64,000 nucleotides of DNA from Nocardia macrotermitis (GTDB lineage: Bacteria > Actinomycetota > Actinomycetes > Mycobacteriales > Mycobacteriaceae), in the NCBI RefSeq assembly GCF_009604405.1, contig NZ_WEGK01000004.1, positions 1-64,000 on the forward strand, written 5' to 3'. The translations under genes were made by a program, and so were the position numbers. The stretch's first letter is position 1; each line of letters opens with the position of its first letter. A model generated the notes under the pieces. It ran no database searches. It saw nothing but the letters and a program-made list of their open reading frames with translations, and had not been told where the DNA came from. Below are positions 56,431 through 64,000 of the stretch, piece after piece.

Positions 56431-56769
56431 TCATACCGAGTTCGTGACCTTCTGCGTATTGCTGGCATTCACCGCATCGGTATCGGTGTAGCCCACCTTC
56501 GCAGCTCCGATGGCGTCGGCGAGCGCACCGGCGGCCGAACTCCAGTCCCCCAGCCACTTGCCGATCTCGGTCAGCGCATCGTTGATGGCCTTACCCTGCT
56601 GCGCGTAGTTCCGGCCGGATTCGACACCGTGGGCGTTGGTGCCCGCGCCCCACAGATTCCCCGTGACGTTCTTCACCGTCCCGTTCACGGTCCCCGACGA
56701 GGTGCGCAACTCCTCGGCGAACTTTCCGAGTTCACCGGTGCTGACACCGACGTAATCCGAATCGGCCAT
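56431..56769 (-). CDS. EspC-like type VII secretion target
   Basis: This 112-residue protein has ATG at 56769 with AAGGGA upstream. It has two helices around a Trp-Gly turn (KNVTGNLWGAGTNAHGVESG): the first GVSTGELGKFAEELRTSSGT, the second NYAQQGKAINDALTEIGKWL. This is the size and pattern of EspC/DUF2580-type partners, which are secreted as helical hairpins with a larger protein. It heads the operon 56769-54125. Confidence 0.75.
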   Translation of the reverse strand: MADSDYVGVSTGELGKFAEELRTSSGTVNGTVKNVTGNLWGAGTNAHGVESGRNYAQQGKAINDALTEIGKWLGDWSSAAGALADAIGAAKVGYTDTDAVNASNTQKVTNSV

Positions 56770-56972
56770 CGCCGTCCCTTCCACTCCCCCCGGCCTTCGG
56801 CTGCCCGGCCCAGGTGTTGCCTATACCTCCTTGGACGCACCGAAGTCCGATTCGGTTCCCTCGGCCCGTACCTACGAAAAAAATCTACTGTGTGAGGGAA
56901 TCCCGGGACAACCCGGCGGACGCCGCCCGCCGTGGGCAGGTACGACCACCACCGGAATCGCCCCGGCTCGGG

Positions 56973-57290
56973 TCAGTGTTTGTGGTCGCCCAAGTGGCCC
57001 TGATCGGTGCGCACCCAGTGGGTGGTGCCGTCGGGGTTGTGGTGGAACTCCCAGGACGAATAGTCGCCGTCGTTGTCGACGGCGGTGACGTGGTCGGCGA
57101 AGCCGTCGTGGTCCAGGTCGCTCCAGACGTCCATGGAGTGCTGGCCCTGGACGGTTTCGGCGTCGGGGATATGGTCGCCGTCGAGGTCCTGGGTGGGGTG
57201 GTGGAGTTCGATGGCACCGAGACCGCCGAGATCGGAGTGTGCGTCGACGTCCGGCAGGTCCAGGCCAGGCAGGTCGCCCGAATTGACCAT
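56973..57290 (-). CDS. DUF6802-type Asp/Gly-rich protein
   Basis: This 105-residue cytosol-type protein has repeated EF-hand-like or thrombospondin type-3-like loops: DLDGDHIPDAETVQ, DVWSDLDHDGFADHVTAVDN and DNDGDYSSWEF. The acidic loops could bind calcium. The end is His-rich (HWVRTDQGHLGDHKH). The start is backed by GAGGAG 7 bases upstream. Similar small proteins in Nocardia are annotated DUF6802; that name is from memory. No signal peptide is visible, although type VII export is possible given the neighbouring genes. Confidence 0.7.
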   Translation of the reverse strand: MVNSGDLPGLDLPDVDAHSDLGGLGAIELHHPTQDLDGDHIPDAETVQGQHSMDVWSDLDHDGFADHVTAVDNDGDYSSWEFHHNPDGTTHWVRTDQGHLGDHKH

Positions 57291-57458
57291 GATGAAGCTC
57301 CTCGGATGGGGGTCCCGCAGGGAAGTGGTTCCATCCTGTCATCCGACCCGCCCACGGCGCATCCGTGTTGTCCGGTTCCTGTGGACAACACGGGAAATAC
57401 GAGGTGGCACGTGTGTGCGGCGATCCGGTCGGCTGTGGACAACTCGCCGCCGGGCGGG

Positions 57459-57650
57459 TCAGTCCTTCGGGATCACCAGCCACAGCACCAGGTAGAGCAC
57501 GAACTGCGGGCCGGGCAGCAGGCAGGACAGCACGAACAGCAGGCGGATGAGGGTGGCGTTCCAGCCGAAGTATTCGGCCAGGCCACCGCAGACACCGCCG
57601 ATCCAGCGGTTGGTGTGGGAACGGGTCAGACGGCGCGTATCGGTTGTCAT
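57459..57650 (-). CDS. small PspC-domain membrane protein
   Basis: This 63-residue protein consists only of a PspC domain: RWIGGVCGGLAEYFGWNATL followed by one long membrane segment LIRLLFVLSCLLPGPQFVLY, then LVLWLVIPKD. It is the third PspC protein in the window, after the sensor kinase and the EsrI-like protein. It could be a phage-shock-type membrane modulator. The longer start at 57686 lacks support. Confidence 0.85.
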   Translation of the reverse strand: MTTDTRRLTRSHTNRWIGGVCGGLAEYFGWNATLIRLLFVLSCLLPGPQFVLYLVLWLVIPKD

Positions 57651-57760
57651 GGGTCCACTGTGCCGTCCGAGCGCCCGCCCGCACATCGGGAGCAGGACCG
57701 ATACCGACCCTGATTTCCCCGGGCCCGATCTCGGGGTACAACCCCGAACACGGCAGACTC

Positions 57761-59413
57761 ATGGGCGTGAGCGCGACCCTGCATGCCCGTGGCCTGTCCG
57801 CCGGACACGGCGAACGCGTCCTGTTCGATGACCTGGACCTGATCCTCGCGCCCGGCGATGTGATCGGGCTGGTCGGGGTGAACGGGGCCGGGAAGTCGAC
57901 GCTGTTGCGAATGTTGGCCGAGGGCAACGCATCCGAGGGGCAGATCGCGCTGAGCCCGCCCGACGCGACGGTCGGCTACCTCGCGCAGGAACCCGAGCGC
58001 GTACCCGGCGAGACCGTACTGGAATTCCTGTCCCGGCGCACGGGAGTGGCTGCGGCACAACGCCTCATGGACACCGCCGCCGAACGCCTCGCCGAGGCTC
58101 CCGACGACGCCGACGAGTACTCCGCCGCCCTCGAGCGCTGGCTGGCCCTGGGCGGTGCGGATCTGGATCAGCGCGCGCAGGAGGTGGCCGCGGAACTGGG
58201 CCTGATCGAGAGCCTCCCGCAGGGCCTGGACACGCCGATGACGGGACTGTCCGGTGGGCAGGCCGCGCGGGCCGGGCTGGCCTCGGTGCTGTTGTCCCGC
58301 TTCGACATTCTGCTGCTGGACGAACCCACCAACGATCTGGATCTGGACGGGCTGGACCGGCTCGAGCAGTTCGTGTCCGGGGTGCGGGTGCCGCTGATGG
58401 TGATCAGCCACGACCGGGAGTTCCTGGCGCGCACCGTGAATCGCATCGTCGAACTGGATCTGGCGCAGCAGCAGGTGGGGGTGTACGACGGCGGCTACGA
58501 GGCGTATCTGGCCGAACGCGAGATCGCCCGCCGGCACGCCCGCGAGGCCTACGAGGACTACGCCGACACCAAGGCCGGTCTACAGGCGCGCGCGACGATG
58601 CAGCGCAACTGGCTCGAACACGGCGTCCGCAACGCCCGCCGCAAGGCCAAGAACGATTCGGACAAGGCGGGCCGCAAGATGCGCGCCGAATCCACCGAGA
58701 AGCAGGCGTCCAAGATGCGGCAGACGCAGCGTCGCATCGAGCGCCTCGACGTCGTGGAGGAGCCGCGCAAGGAGTGGGAACTGCGGATGGAGATCGCCGC
58801 GGCCCCGCGCAGCGGTTCGGTGGTCGCGACCGTCACCGGCGCGCGCCTCACCCGGGGCGACTTCACGCTGGGACCCGTTACCGCACAGGTGGATTGGGGC
58901 GATCGGATCGTGCTGACCGGCGCCAACGGGGCCGGTAAATCCACCCTGCTGGCGATGCTGCTGGGCAAGATCGCACCCGACACCGGCACCGCGACACTGG
59001 GATCCGCGGTCGCGGTCGGCGAGGTCGATCAGGCGCGCGGACTGTTCCGCGGGGATACCTCGCTCGCCGACACCTTCGGTGCGGAGGTGCCCGACTGGCC
59101 CGAGGCCGAAGTCCGCACGCTGCTGGCCAAATTCGGGCTGCGCGGGCCACATGTGTTGCGCGCCAACGACACCCTGTCCCCCGGCGAACGCACCCGCGCG
59201 GCCCTGGCACTGCTCCAGGCGCGCGGAGTCAACCTGCTGATCCTGGACGAACCGACCAACCACCTCGACCTGCCCGCCATCGAACAACTCGAGCAGGCCA
59301 TCGAATCCTTCACCGGCACACTGATTCTCATCACCCACGACCGCAGGATGCTGGACACCGTCCGGGCGACACGGCGCTGGCGGATCGAAGACGGGCAACT
59401 CATCCAGGACTGA
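57761..59413 (+). CDS. ABC-F family ATPase
   Basis: This 550-residue protein has two ABC domains and no membrane segments. Domain 1 has Walker A GVNGAGKST (39-47), the signature LSGGQAARAG and DEPTNDLDLD. A charged linker (about 255-345, with HAREAYEDYADTKAGLQARA, the P-site interaction region) follows. Domain 2 has GANGAGKST, the altered signature LSPGERTRAALA and DEPTNHLD. ABC-F proteins act on ribosomes as translation factors or antibiotic-protection proteins. The subgroup is not decided here, but it resembles actinobacterial energy-sensing or resistance types. The start at ATG 57761 has no clear ribosome binding site; GTG 57767 is the alternative. Confidence 0.92.
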   Translation: MGVSATLHARGLSAGHGERVLFDDLDLILAPGDVIGLVGVNGAGKSTLLRMLAEGNASEGQIALSPPDATVGYLAQEPERVPGETVLEFLSRRTGVAAAQRLMDTAAERLAEAPDDADEYSAALERWLALGGADLDQRAQEVAAELGLIESLPQGLDTPMTGLSGGQAARAGLASVLLSRFDILLLDEPTNDLDLDGLDRLEQFVSGVRVPLMVISHDREFLARTVNRIVELDLAQQQVGVYDGGYEAYLAEREIARRHAREAYEDYADTKAGLQARATMQRNWLEHGVRNARRKAKNDSDKAGRKMRAESTEKQASKMRQTQRRIERLDVVEEPRKEWELRMEIAAAPRSGSVVATVTGARLTRGDFTLGPVTAQVDWGDRIVLTGANGAGKSTLLAMLLGKIAPDTGTATLGSAVAVGEVDQARGLFRGDTSLADTFGAEVPDWPEAEVRTLLAKFGLRGPHVLRANDTLSPGERTRAALALLQARGVNLLILDEPTNHLDLPAIEQLEQAIESFTGTLILITHDRRMLDTVRATRRWRIEDGQLIQD

Positions 59414-59455
59414 GCCCGACGACCGTCCGTCACTCCGAGGCCGCACCGGCAAGCC

Positions 59456-59680
59456 CGAAAACAGCTGCGGCAGTTTCGAAAACCGCTCCGGCAGCCGCGA
59501 AACGGCCGCGACAATCCCGAAACGGCCGCGACAGTCCCCGCAAACCGGTCCGGCAATCCCGAAACGGCCGCGACAGTCCCCGCAAACCGGTCCGGCAATC
59601 CCGAAACGGCCGCGACAATCCCGCAAACCGCTCAGGCAATCCCGCAAACGGCTGGGGCAGTATCGAAAACGACTGCGGCC
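59456..59680. repeat. 21-bp tandem repeat, about eleven units
   Basis: Units of 21 bases, core GAAACGGCCGCGACAGTCCC, alternate with GCAAACCGGTCCGGCAATCCC, so part of the array (59519-59602) repeats as 42-base pairs. The ends are more degenerate. It lies between the ABC-F gene and the convergent gene ending at 59725, a place where other gene pairs have hairpins. Confidence 0.88.
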
Positions 59681-59724
59681 GAACGCCGATCGATGTGAAT
59701 GCGCAGGCATCACACCGGAGTCGC

Positions 59725-60738
59725 TCACCCCTCCTTGATCGCGGCGATCAGGGTGCGGTCGGAAATTGTTCTGGTAGTGACGATCTGGGTGAAGGTGTGC
59801 GGCTGCTCGCCCGGCTTCTGCTGGGTGAGGCGGACCTCCCACTGGCTGCCGTCGTTGTTGCCGCGAGTGACCTGCACGCAGTAGCGCGTGCCGACCGGGA
59901 CCTGGTTGATACCACGCTGGATACTCTCCGCGGCGGGGAAGGCCGAGGGTCCGGAGTCCGCCGAGGCGACCGTCGCGTCGTCGGTGACCACCGCGCGCGC
60001 CGCCGAACCGGAACGCTGCACGTAGTAGGCGCGCTCGAAGGCCAGAATCGCATCGGGCCCCGAACTCGTACCGCCGGGATCGGTGCCCGAGACCTCGTCC
60101 GCGTCGCGGCGCTGCTCACAATCCGCGGTGGCGACCGGTGCGGGCGAGGCCGGTCCGGTCGATATCGGCGGGGCCAGCGGCAACGTCGAATTCTCCACCA
60201 CCGCAGGCGCATTCGCGGCCACGGTGGTGTTGTGCTTGCGATTGCCGGTATGGATCACGGTCAGCACCACCGCGACGATCACGATGCCGACACCCATCAG
60301 GATCAGCAGGCTCAACACCTTGTCGCGGCGAACGCGGCCGTCCTCGGGGCGACGCGCCCGCGCCCGCCGCAACCGCGAACCCGCACTCCCACCCGAACGA
60401 TCCACGATCTGCGGAGTGCGCGTGGGACTCTCGTCGCTGTAGTCGTACTCCGGGGCCGGTGGGATCCGGGCGGCGGGCATCTCGGGCGGCGGATCCGGTT
60501 GCCGCGCACCCTGATCCAGCCATTCCTCCCAATCGCCGGAGCGATCGTCGGGACCGCTGGCCGTCCCCGGGATCGGCAACGCCGCGGGCCGCGCGGGCGG
60601 GGGCCGCCGCCGACCGCCACGCCGCCCCGGACGACGCCGCGCAGGCTGCCGCGCGGGTGGGCGCAGCATGGGCAGGCCCAGGTCGAACGGGTTGTCCTCC
60701 TGCTCGGGATCCGGTTCCGCGGAATCAGATTTCGTCAT
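59725..60738 (-). CDS. single-pass membrane protein of the second ESX-type set
   Basis: This 337-residue protein has a cytoplasmic Pro/Arg-rich N-terminus (1-130, RRRPGRRGGRRRPPPARPAA). One membrane segment is at about 140-160 (LSLLILMGVGIVIVAVVLTV), then a Pro/Ala-rich stalk, then a small outer domain (about 205-337) with ILAFERAYYVQRSGSAARAV and GTRYCVQVTRGN. Two Cys are in the outer part. The start overlaps the end of the upstream Rv3439c-like gene by 14 bases. Family not recognised with certainty; the Pro-rich basic tail and the neighbours suggest a surface or secretion-associated role. Confidence 0.8.
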   Translation of the reverse strand: MTKSDSAEPDPEQEDNPFDLGLPMLRPPARQPARRRPGRRGGRRRPPPARPAALPIPGTASGPDDRSGDWEEWLDQGARQPDPPPEMPAARIPPAPEYDYSDESPTRTPQIVDRSGGSAGSRLRRARARRPEDGRVRRDKVLSLLILMGVGIVIVAVVLTVIHTGNRKHNTTVAANAPAVVENSTLPLAPPISTGPASPAPVATADCEQRRDADEVSGTDPGGTSSGPDAILAFERAYYVQRSGSAARAVVTDDATVASADSGPSAFPAAESIQRGINQVPVGTRYCVQVTRGNNDGSQWEVRLTQQKPGEQPHTFTQIVTTRTISDRTLIAAIKEG

Positions 60739-62173
60739 CGCCCAGATCGCCGATGACGGCGGTCGGGACCATCTGCATACCAGCCGGAGCCGTCACACCG
60801 AGCTGACCGTCCCGCGGCTTGTGATCGCTGCCCGTCCCCGCCGACGGCGGCAACGCCAGCCCCGCGGTGGGACCGGACTGGGCGGGCGCGGGCTCCGACG
60901 CACTCGGCGCCGGAGTCGCCGGTTGCGGAACCGGTTTCGCCGTCGGCGCGGGGATGCTGGTCCCGGGCGTCGCGGTGCTGCCGCCCGCCGCGGAGTTGTC
61001 GGAATTCGTGCCGCTGTGATCCGGGATGATCGAATTCGAGTTGTCCGCCGGTTGCGCCGACGTCGGCGTGGATCCGCCGAAATCGAACACGCTCGAATTG
61101 GCGCCGTCCTTGCTGGTGCTGCTGCCGTCGGTCCCGGTGGTGCCGTCGGTGGACGCCTTCGGATTGATCAGCTGCGGAATGGCCTGCTCGGCCACCTGCG
61201 CACCGGTATCGATGGCGTGCGTGCCGACCTCGGCGATCTTGTCGATCAACTCGGTGCCGATATTGACCCCGGCGCTGATGGCCGACGACCCCAGATCCAC
61301 ACCCGCCGCGATCAACTGCTGCTGCAACTGCATCTGCGCGGCCGTCGCGGGATCGATCTGGGTGTTGGCGCCGTTCATGTACACCGCGGGCGTGGTCCCG
61401 TTGAAGGAGGTGCCGTTGTTGTTGAACGACGTGCCGGTACCGAGCGGGTTGTAGCTGTTGTTGCTCGAGAAGTTCCGGCTCGGGTTGTAGTCGCTGTTCG
61501 ACGTCGAATTGTCGGTGTTGTCGTAACTCGCGGTGCTGTCGCCGGAGTACTTGCTGGTGGACAGGTCGACCGGGGTGGTGACCGTCAGCGGGCCCATAGA
61601 CTGCAATTTCGTGGTGTGCGAGGCCATTTCGGTCTTCGCGGTGTCGACCGCGGTGATCACCTCGCGCAATGCCTGGCTGGCCCGCGCGATCACCGCGTCG
61701 GTGTCGGGGGCGGCCTTGGCGTTGTTCAGGATGGTGCGCGCGTCGCTGCGGAAATCGGCGATGATCGCGTCCACCTTCTGCGCCGCGCGGTAACTGGTGG
61801 ACTGCGCGTCGTTCAGCACCGACAGGTACTGCGGGCCGCGATCGGAGATGTCACCGATCTGGGTCTGCGTGGTGCGCAACGCCGGCACGGCCGCGTTCGC
61901 GCCGGGACCGGACCAGGTCGCCTCCAGCGCGTGCATACCGTCGCGGTGCGGGGCCTCGGTGTCGGCGGCCTGGCTGCTCGAATTCGTCAGTGCGCGCACG
62001 ATATTCGCGTCGGGAACGCTGACGCCGGTGCCGAGCGAGGCACGCAGTTGAAGCATCGGCTGCACCAGCCGCGCGATGATCGGCGGATCGACGCCGTCGG
62101 AGGTGGTCTTGCTGGCCGGTTTGGCCGAACGCGGGGTGATCGGCCGCCGCCTGAGTCCCGATGCGCGCCTCAT
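60725..62173 (-). CDS. Rv3439c-like Ala/Ser/Pro-rich protein
   Basis: This 482-residue protein has an N-terminal helical half (about 30-185, LRASLGTGVSVPDANIVRAL, WSGPGANAAVPALRTTQTQI with a W-x-G turn, VDAIIADFRSDARTIL). The middle is Asn/Ser/Thr/Tyr-rich (about 205-265), then a helix GVDLGSSAISAGVNIGTELI, then a Ser/Thr/Pro tail that ends QMVPTAVIGDLGDDEI. Length (467 in M. tuberculosis Rv3439c), composition and place before glmM match that gene. Its ATG overlaps the stop of the Rv3440c-like gene (ATGA). No signal peptide. It is an ESX-like substrate candidate. Confidence 0.75.
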   Translation of the reverse strand: MRRASGLRRRPITPRSAKPASKTTSDGVDPPIIARLVQPMLQLRASLGTGVSVPDANIVRALTNSSSQAADTEAPHRDGMHALEATWSGPGANAAVPALRTTQTQIGDISDRGPQYLSVLNDAQSTSYRAAQKVDAIIADFRSDARTILNNAKAAPDTDAVIARASQALREVITAVDTAKTEMASHTTKLQSMGPLTVTTPVDLSTSKYSGDSTASYDNTDNSTSNSDYNPSRNFSSNNSYNPLGTGTSFNNNGTSFNGTTPAVYMNGANTQIDPATAAQMQLQQQLIAAGVDLGSSAISAGVNIGTELIDKIAEVGTHAIDTGAQVAEQAIPQLINPKASTDGTTGTDGSSTSKDGANSSVFDFGGSTPTSAQPADNSNSIIPDHSGTNSDNSAAGGSTATPGTSIPAPTAKPVPQPATPAPSASEPAPAQSGPTAGLALPPSAGTGSDHKPRDGQLGVTAPAGMQMVPTAVIGDLGDDEI

Positions 62174-62493
62174 ACCAGTGTCTCCCCGGTCTTGGCGATG
62201 GCGGCCGCGGTACCGGCATCGGAATCCTGCATATCGGAGGTGTAGTCGCGCAGCACCTGCCCGTAGGCGTGGACCAGCTGGCCCGCCGTGGACAACGCCT
62301 GCACATGCTGCGAGACCGCGGCCGTGAACTGCGCCGCGAACTCCGCTCCCACCAGCCCCAGATCAGCCGAGAGCCGATCGGGGTCGACCGCGCCGCCCGC
62401 AGCGACGGCCGCGGAGGCCAGTTGCTGCGAGACATTGTCGGCAACGGTTTTGTAGGCGGCCATCGCCGCCGGATCCAGCTTCAGCGCGTCCAC
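62170..62493 (-). CDS. Rv3440c-like EspC/WXG-type protein
   Basis: This 107-residue all-helical protein (ALKLDPAAMAAYKTVADNVS, GAVDPDRLSADLGLVGAEFA, HVQALSTAGQLVHAYGQVLR) is close in size to M. tuberculosis Rv3440c (103 residues), which has the same place upstream of Rv3439c and downstream of glmM. It is an EspC-type helical hairpin candidate. The next gene starts on its stop (ATGA), so the two are coupled. Confidence 0.75.
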   Translation of the reverse strand: MDALKLDPAAMAAYKTVADNVSQQLASAAVAAGGAVDPDRLSADLGLVGAEFAAQFTAAVSQHVQALSTAGQLVHAYGQVLRDYTSDMQDSDAGTAAAIAKTGETLV

Positions 62494-62625
62494 TGTTCCC
62501 CCTCACGGAAATCAAGCTCTCGCTGTCGCATGACGAGTCGTGTCCACCATACTTGGCCACGACCCGAAACGCTCTCCGATCATCGCATCACGCACCGGAA
62601 ATCCCGGTCGGTTCGTTCTCGCGGG

Positions 62626-63993
62626 TCACACCGCGGCAACGCGTTTGGCCAGGTCGTCGGCCAATTGCCGGGCCCGATCGGAATCGGTCGCCTCGACCAT
62701 CACCCGCACCAGTTGTTCGGTTCCGCTGGGGCGCAGCAGCACCCGGCCCGTGTCGCCGAGCACGCGTTCGGCCTCGAGCACCGCCTCGCGCACCTCGGCG
62801 GACTCGGCGACCGCGGCCTTGTCCGCGACCGGGACGTTCACCAGCACCTGCGGCACCGTCCGGACCACGGACGCGAGATCGGCCATGCCGCGGCCGGTTT
62901 CGGCCATTCGGGCCAACAGGCGCAAACCGGTCAGCAGGCCGTCGCCGGTGGTGCCGAATTTCGGGAAGACCACGTGTCCGGACTGTTCACCGCCGAGGGC
63001 GAACCCGCCCCGGCGCAACTCCTCGAGTACGTAGCGGTCGCCGACCGCGGTGGTGCGCATCGTGATTCCCGCCTCCCGCATCGCGATGTGCAGGCCGAGA
63101 TTGCTCATCACGGTGGCGACCAGGGTGTCGTGCGCGAGTTCGCCCGCCTCGCGCATCCCGATCGCCAGCACCGCCATGATCGCGTCACCGTCGACGATCG
63201 CGCCGGTCGCGTCCACGGCCAGGCAGCGGTCCGCGTCGCCGTCGTGGGCCAGGCCCAGATCCGCGCCGTATTCGCGCACCGCACTGCGCACCCCGTCCAG
63301 ATGGGTGGAACCGCAGCGGTCGTTGATGTTCAGGCCGTTGGGCTCGGCGTTGATCGCGATGACCCGCGCGCCCGCCTCCCGGTACGCCGCCGGGCCGACG
63401 TCCGAGGCCGCGCCGTGCGCGCAGTCCACCACGACGGTCAGCCCGGTCAGATCGCGGCCGGTCGCCTCGACCAGATGCTCGACGTAGCGTTCGTGCGTCC
63501 CGGCCTCGCTGTAGTGCTCCTCGACCCGGCCGTCGCTCCCGGACAGGCTCAGCACCCGGCCGATCCCGGCGCCGGTGGGCCGCAGGAAATCCCCTTCGTG
63601 GACCAGCTGTTCGATGCGGTCCTCGATCGCATCGTCGAGTTTGCGACCGCCCGCAGCGAAGATCTTGATGCCGTTGTCGGGCATGGGATTGTGCGAGGCG
63701 GAGATCATCACGCCCAGGCACGCGTCGTAGATCGCGGTCAGATACGCGACCGCGGGGGTGGGCAGTACGCCGACCGACACCACGTCCACTCCGGCCGAGG
63801 TCAGGCCCGCGACCACCGCGGCCTCGAGCATCTCGCCGCTGGCGCGCGGATCGCGGCCCACCACCGCGGTCGGACGCGACTTGCCGCGGCGCAGTACCTG
63901 GGCCGCCGCGGCCGAAACCCGCAGGGCCAGTTCCGGACCCAGCGAACCGTTGGCCAGTCCCCGGACTCCGTCGGTGCCGAACAAACGTCCCAT
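62626..63993 (-). CDS. glmM: phosphoglucosamine mutase
   Basis: This 455-residue enzyme converts glucosamine-6-phosphate, the GlmS product, to the 1-phosphate. The phosphorylated Ser100 is in [13 protein letters not shown]. The metal loop DGDADRC, the sugar loop [10 protein letters not shown] and the phosphate site [14 protein letters not shown] are all present. The start [15 protein letters not shown] is the family start. The gene is complete, its ATG lying 7 bases from the window edge. glmS and glmM are 17 kb apart here with the accessory genes between them. Confidence 0.97.
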   Translation of the reverse strand: MGRLFGTDGVRGLANGSLGPELALRVSAAAAQVLRRGKSRPTAVVGRDPRASGEMLEAAVVAGLTSAGVDVVSVGVLPTPAVAYLTAIYDACLGVMISASHNPMPDNGIKIFAAGGRKLDDAIEDRIEQLVHEGDFLRPTGAGIGRVLSLSGSDGRVEEHYSEAGTHERYVEHLVEATGRDLTGLTVVVDCAHGAASDVGPAAYREAGARVIAINAEPNGLNINDRCGSTHLDGVRSAVREYGADLGLAHDGDADRCLAVDATGAIVDGDAIMAVLAIGMREAGELAHDTLVATVMSNLGLHIAMREAGITMRTTAVGDRYVLEELRRGGFALGGEQSGHVVFPKFGTTGDGLLTGLRLLARMAETGRGMADLASVVRTVPQVLVNVPVADKAAVAESAEVREAVLEAERVLGDTGRVLLRPSGTEQLVRVMVEATDSDRARQLADDLAKRVAAV

Positions 63994-64000
63994 TCCACAT

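Overview
The window is from a high-GC mycolata actinomycete, most likely Nocardia or a close relative. The evidence is an MspA-type porin, WhiB3, GroEL1 with a histidine tail, the SigD/RsdA pair, GuaB3, ESX-type WXG/EspC-like proteins, and gene order. Recalled from memory and not aligned here, the housekeeping genes follow the Mycobacterium tuberculosis order imuA'-guaA ... guaB3-guaB2-Rv3412-rsdA-sigD-Rv3415c-whiB3 ... groEL1-groES ... tsaD-rimI-tsaB-tsaE ... alr ... nnrDE ... glmS-Rv3438 ... Rv3439c-Rv3440c-glmM. Accessory blocks are inserted between these conserved pieces.

Layout. 0-11.4 kb: the start of a LexA-controlled imuA' gene, an isochorismatase-like hydrolase, a nucleotidyltransferase, a flavin-type oxidoreductase and a VOC protein, a membrane Ser/Thr kinase, then a PspC sensor kinase, its response regulator and a divergent PspC/toast-rack protein. 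The last three resemble the corynebacterial EsrISR envelope-stress system, here split by a porin and a MycE-like methyltransferase. 11.4-25.8 kb: guanine nucleotide synthesis (guaA, guaB3, guaB2), sigD-rsdA, whiB3, a SigK-type sigma factor with a shortened anti-sigma factor, and groES-groEL1 under a CIRCE operator. 26-32.3 kb: an inserted plus-strand block with a membrane Hsp70-like protein, efeO-efeB and a secreted phosphoesterase. 32.6-41 kb: the t6A genes tsaD, tsaB and tsaE with rimI, then a hydrolase, alr, an SDR and the NAD(P)HX repair fusion.

41-64 kb: a cupredoxin, a secreted lytic transglycosylase, a VapBC pair, an MFS gene remnant, glmS, an alpha/beta hydrolase-fold protein without its nucleophile, a Gln/Pro-repeat membrane protein, a MarR-rhodanese unit with a perfect palindrome, a DUF5753/DUF397 pair, and an ESX-type cluster (51.1-57.3 kb). 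After these come an ABC-F protein, a second ESX-type set (59.7-62.5 kb, Rv3439c/Rv3440c-like) and glmM.

The non-coding DNA is also structured. Convergent gene pairs end in strong hairpins or in short-unit tandem repeats of 43 bp or 21 bp. A 24-bp repeat lies before the sensor kinase and a 75-bp hairpin repeat lies inside the t6A operon. A 20-bp perfect stem separates groES from groEL1. One hairpin encodes the last residues of two convergent ESX-cluster genes. No tRNA, rRNA, CRISPR array, IS element or prophage was recognised.
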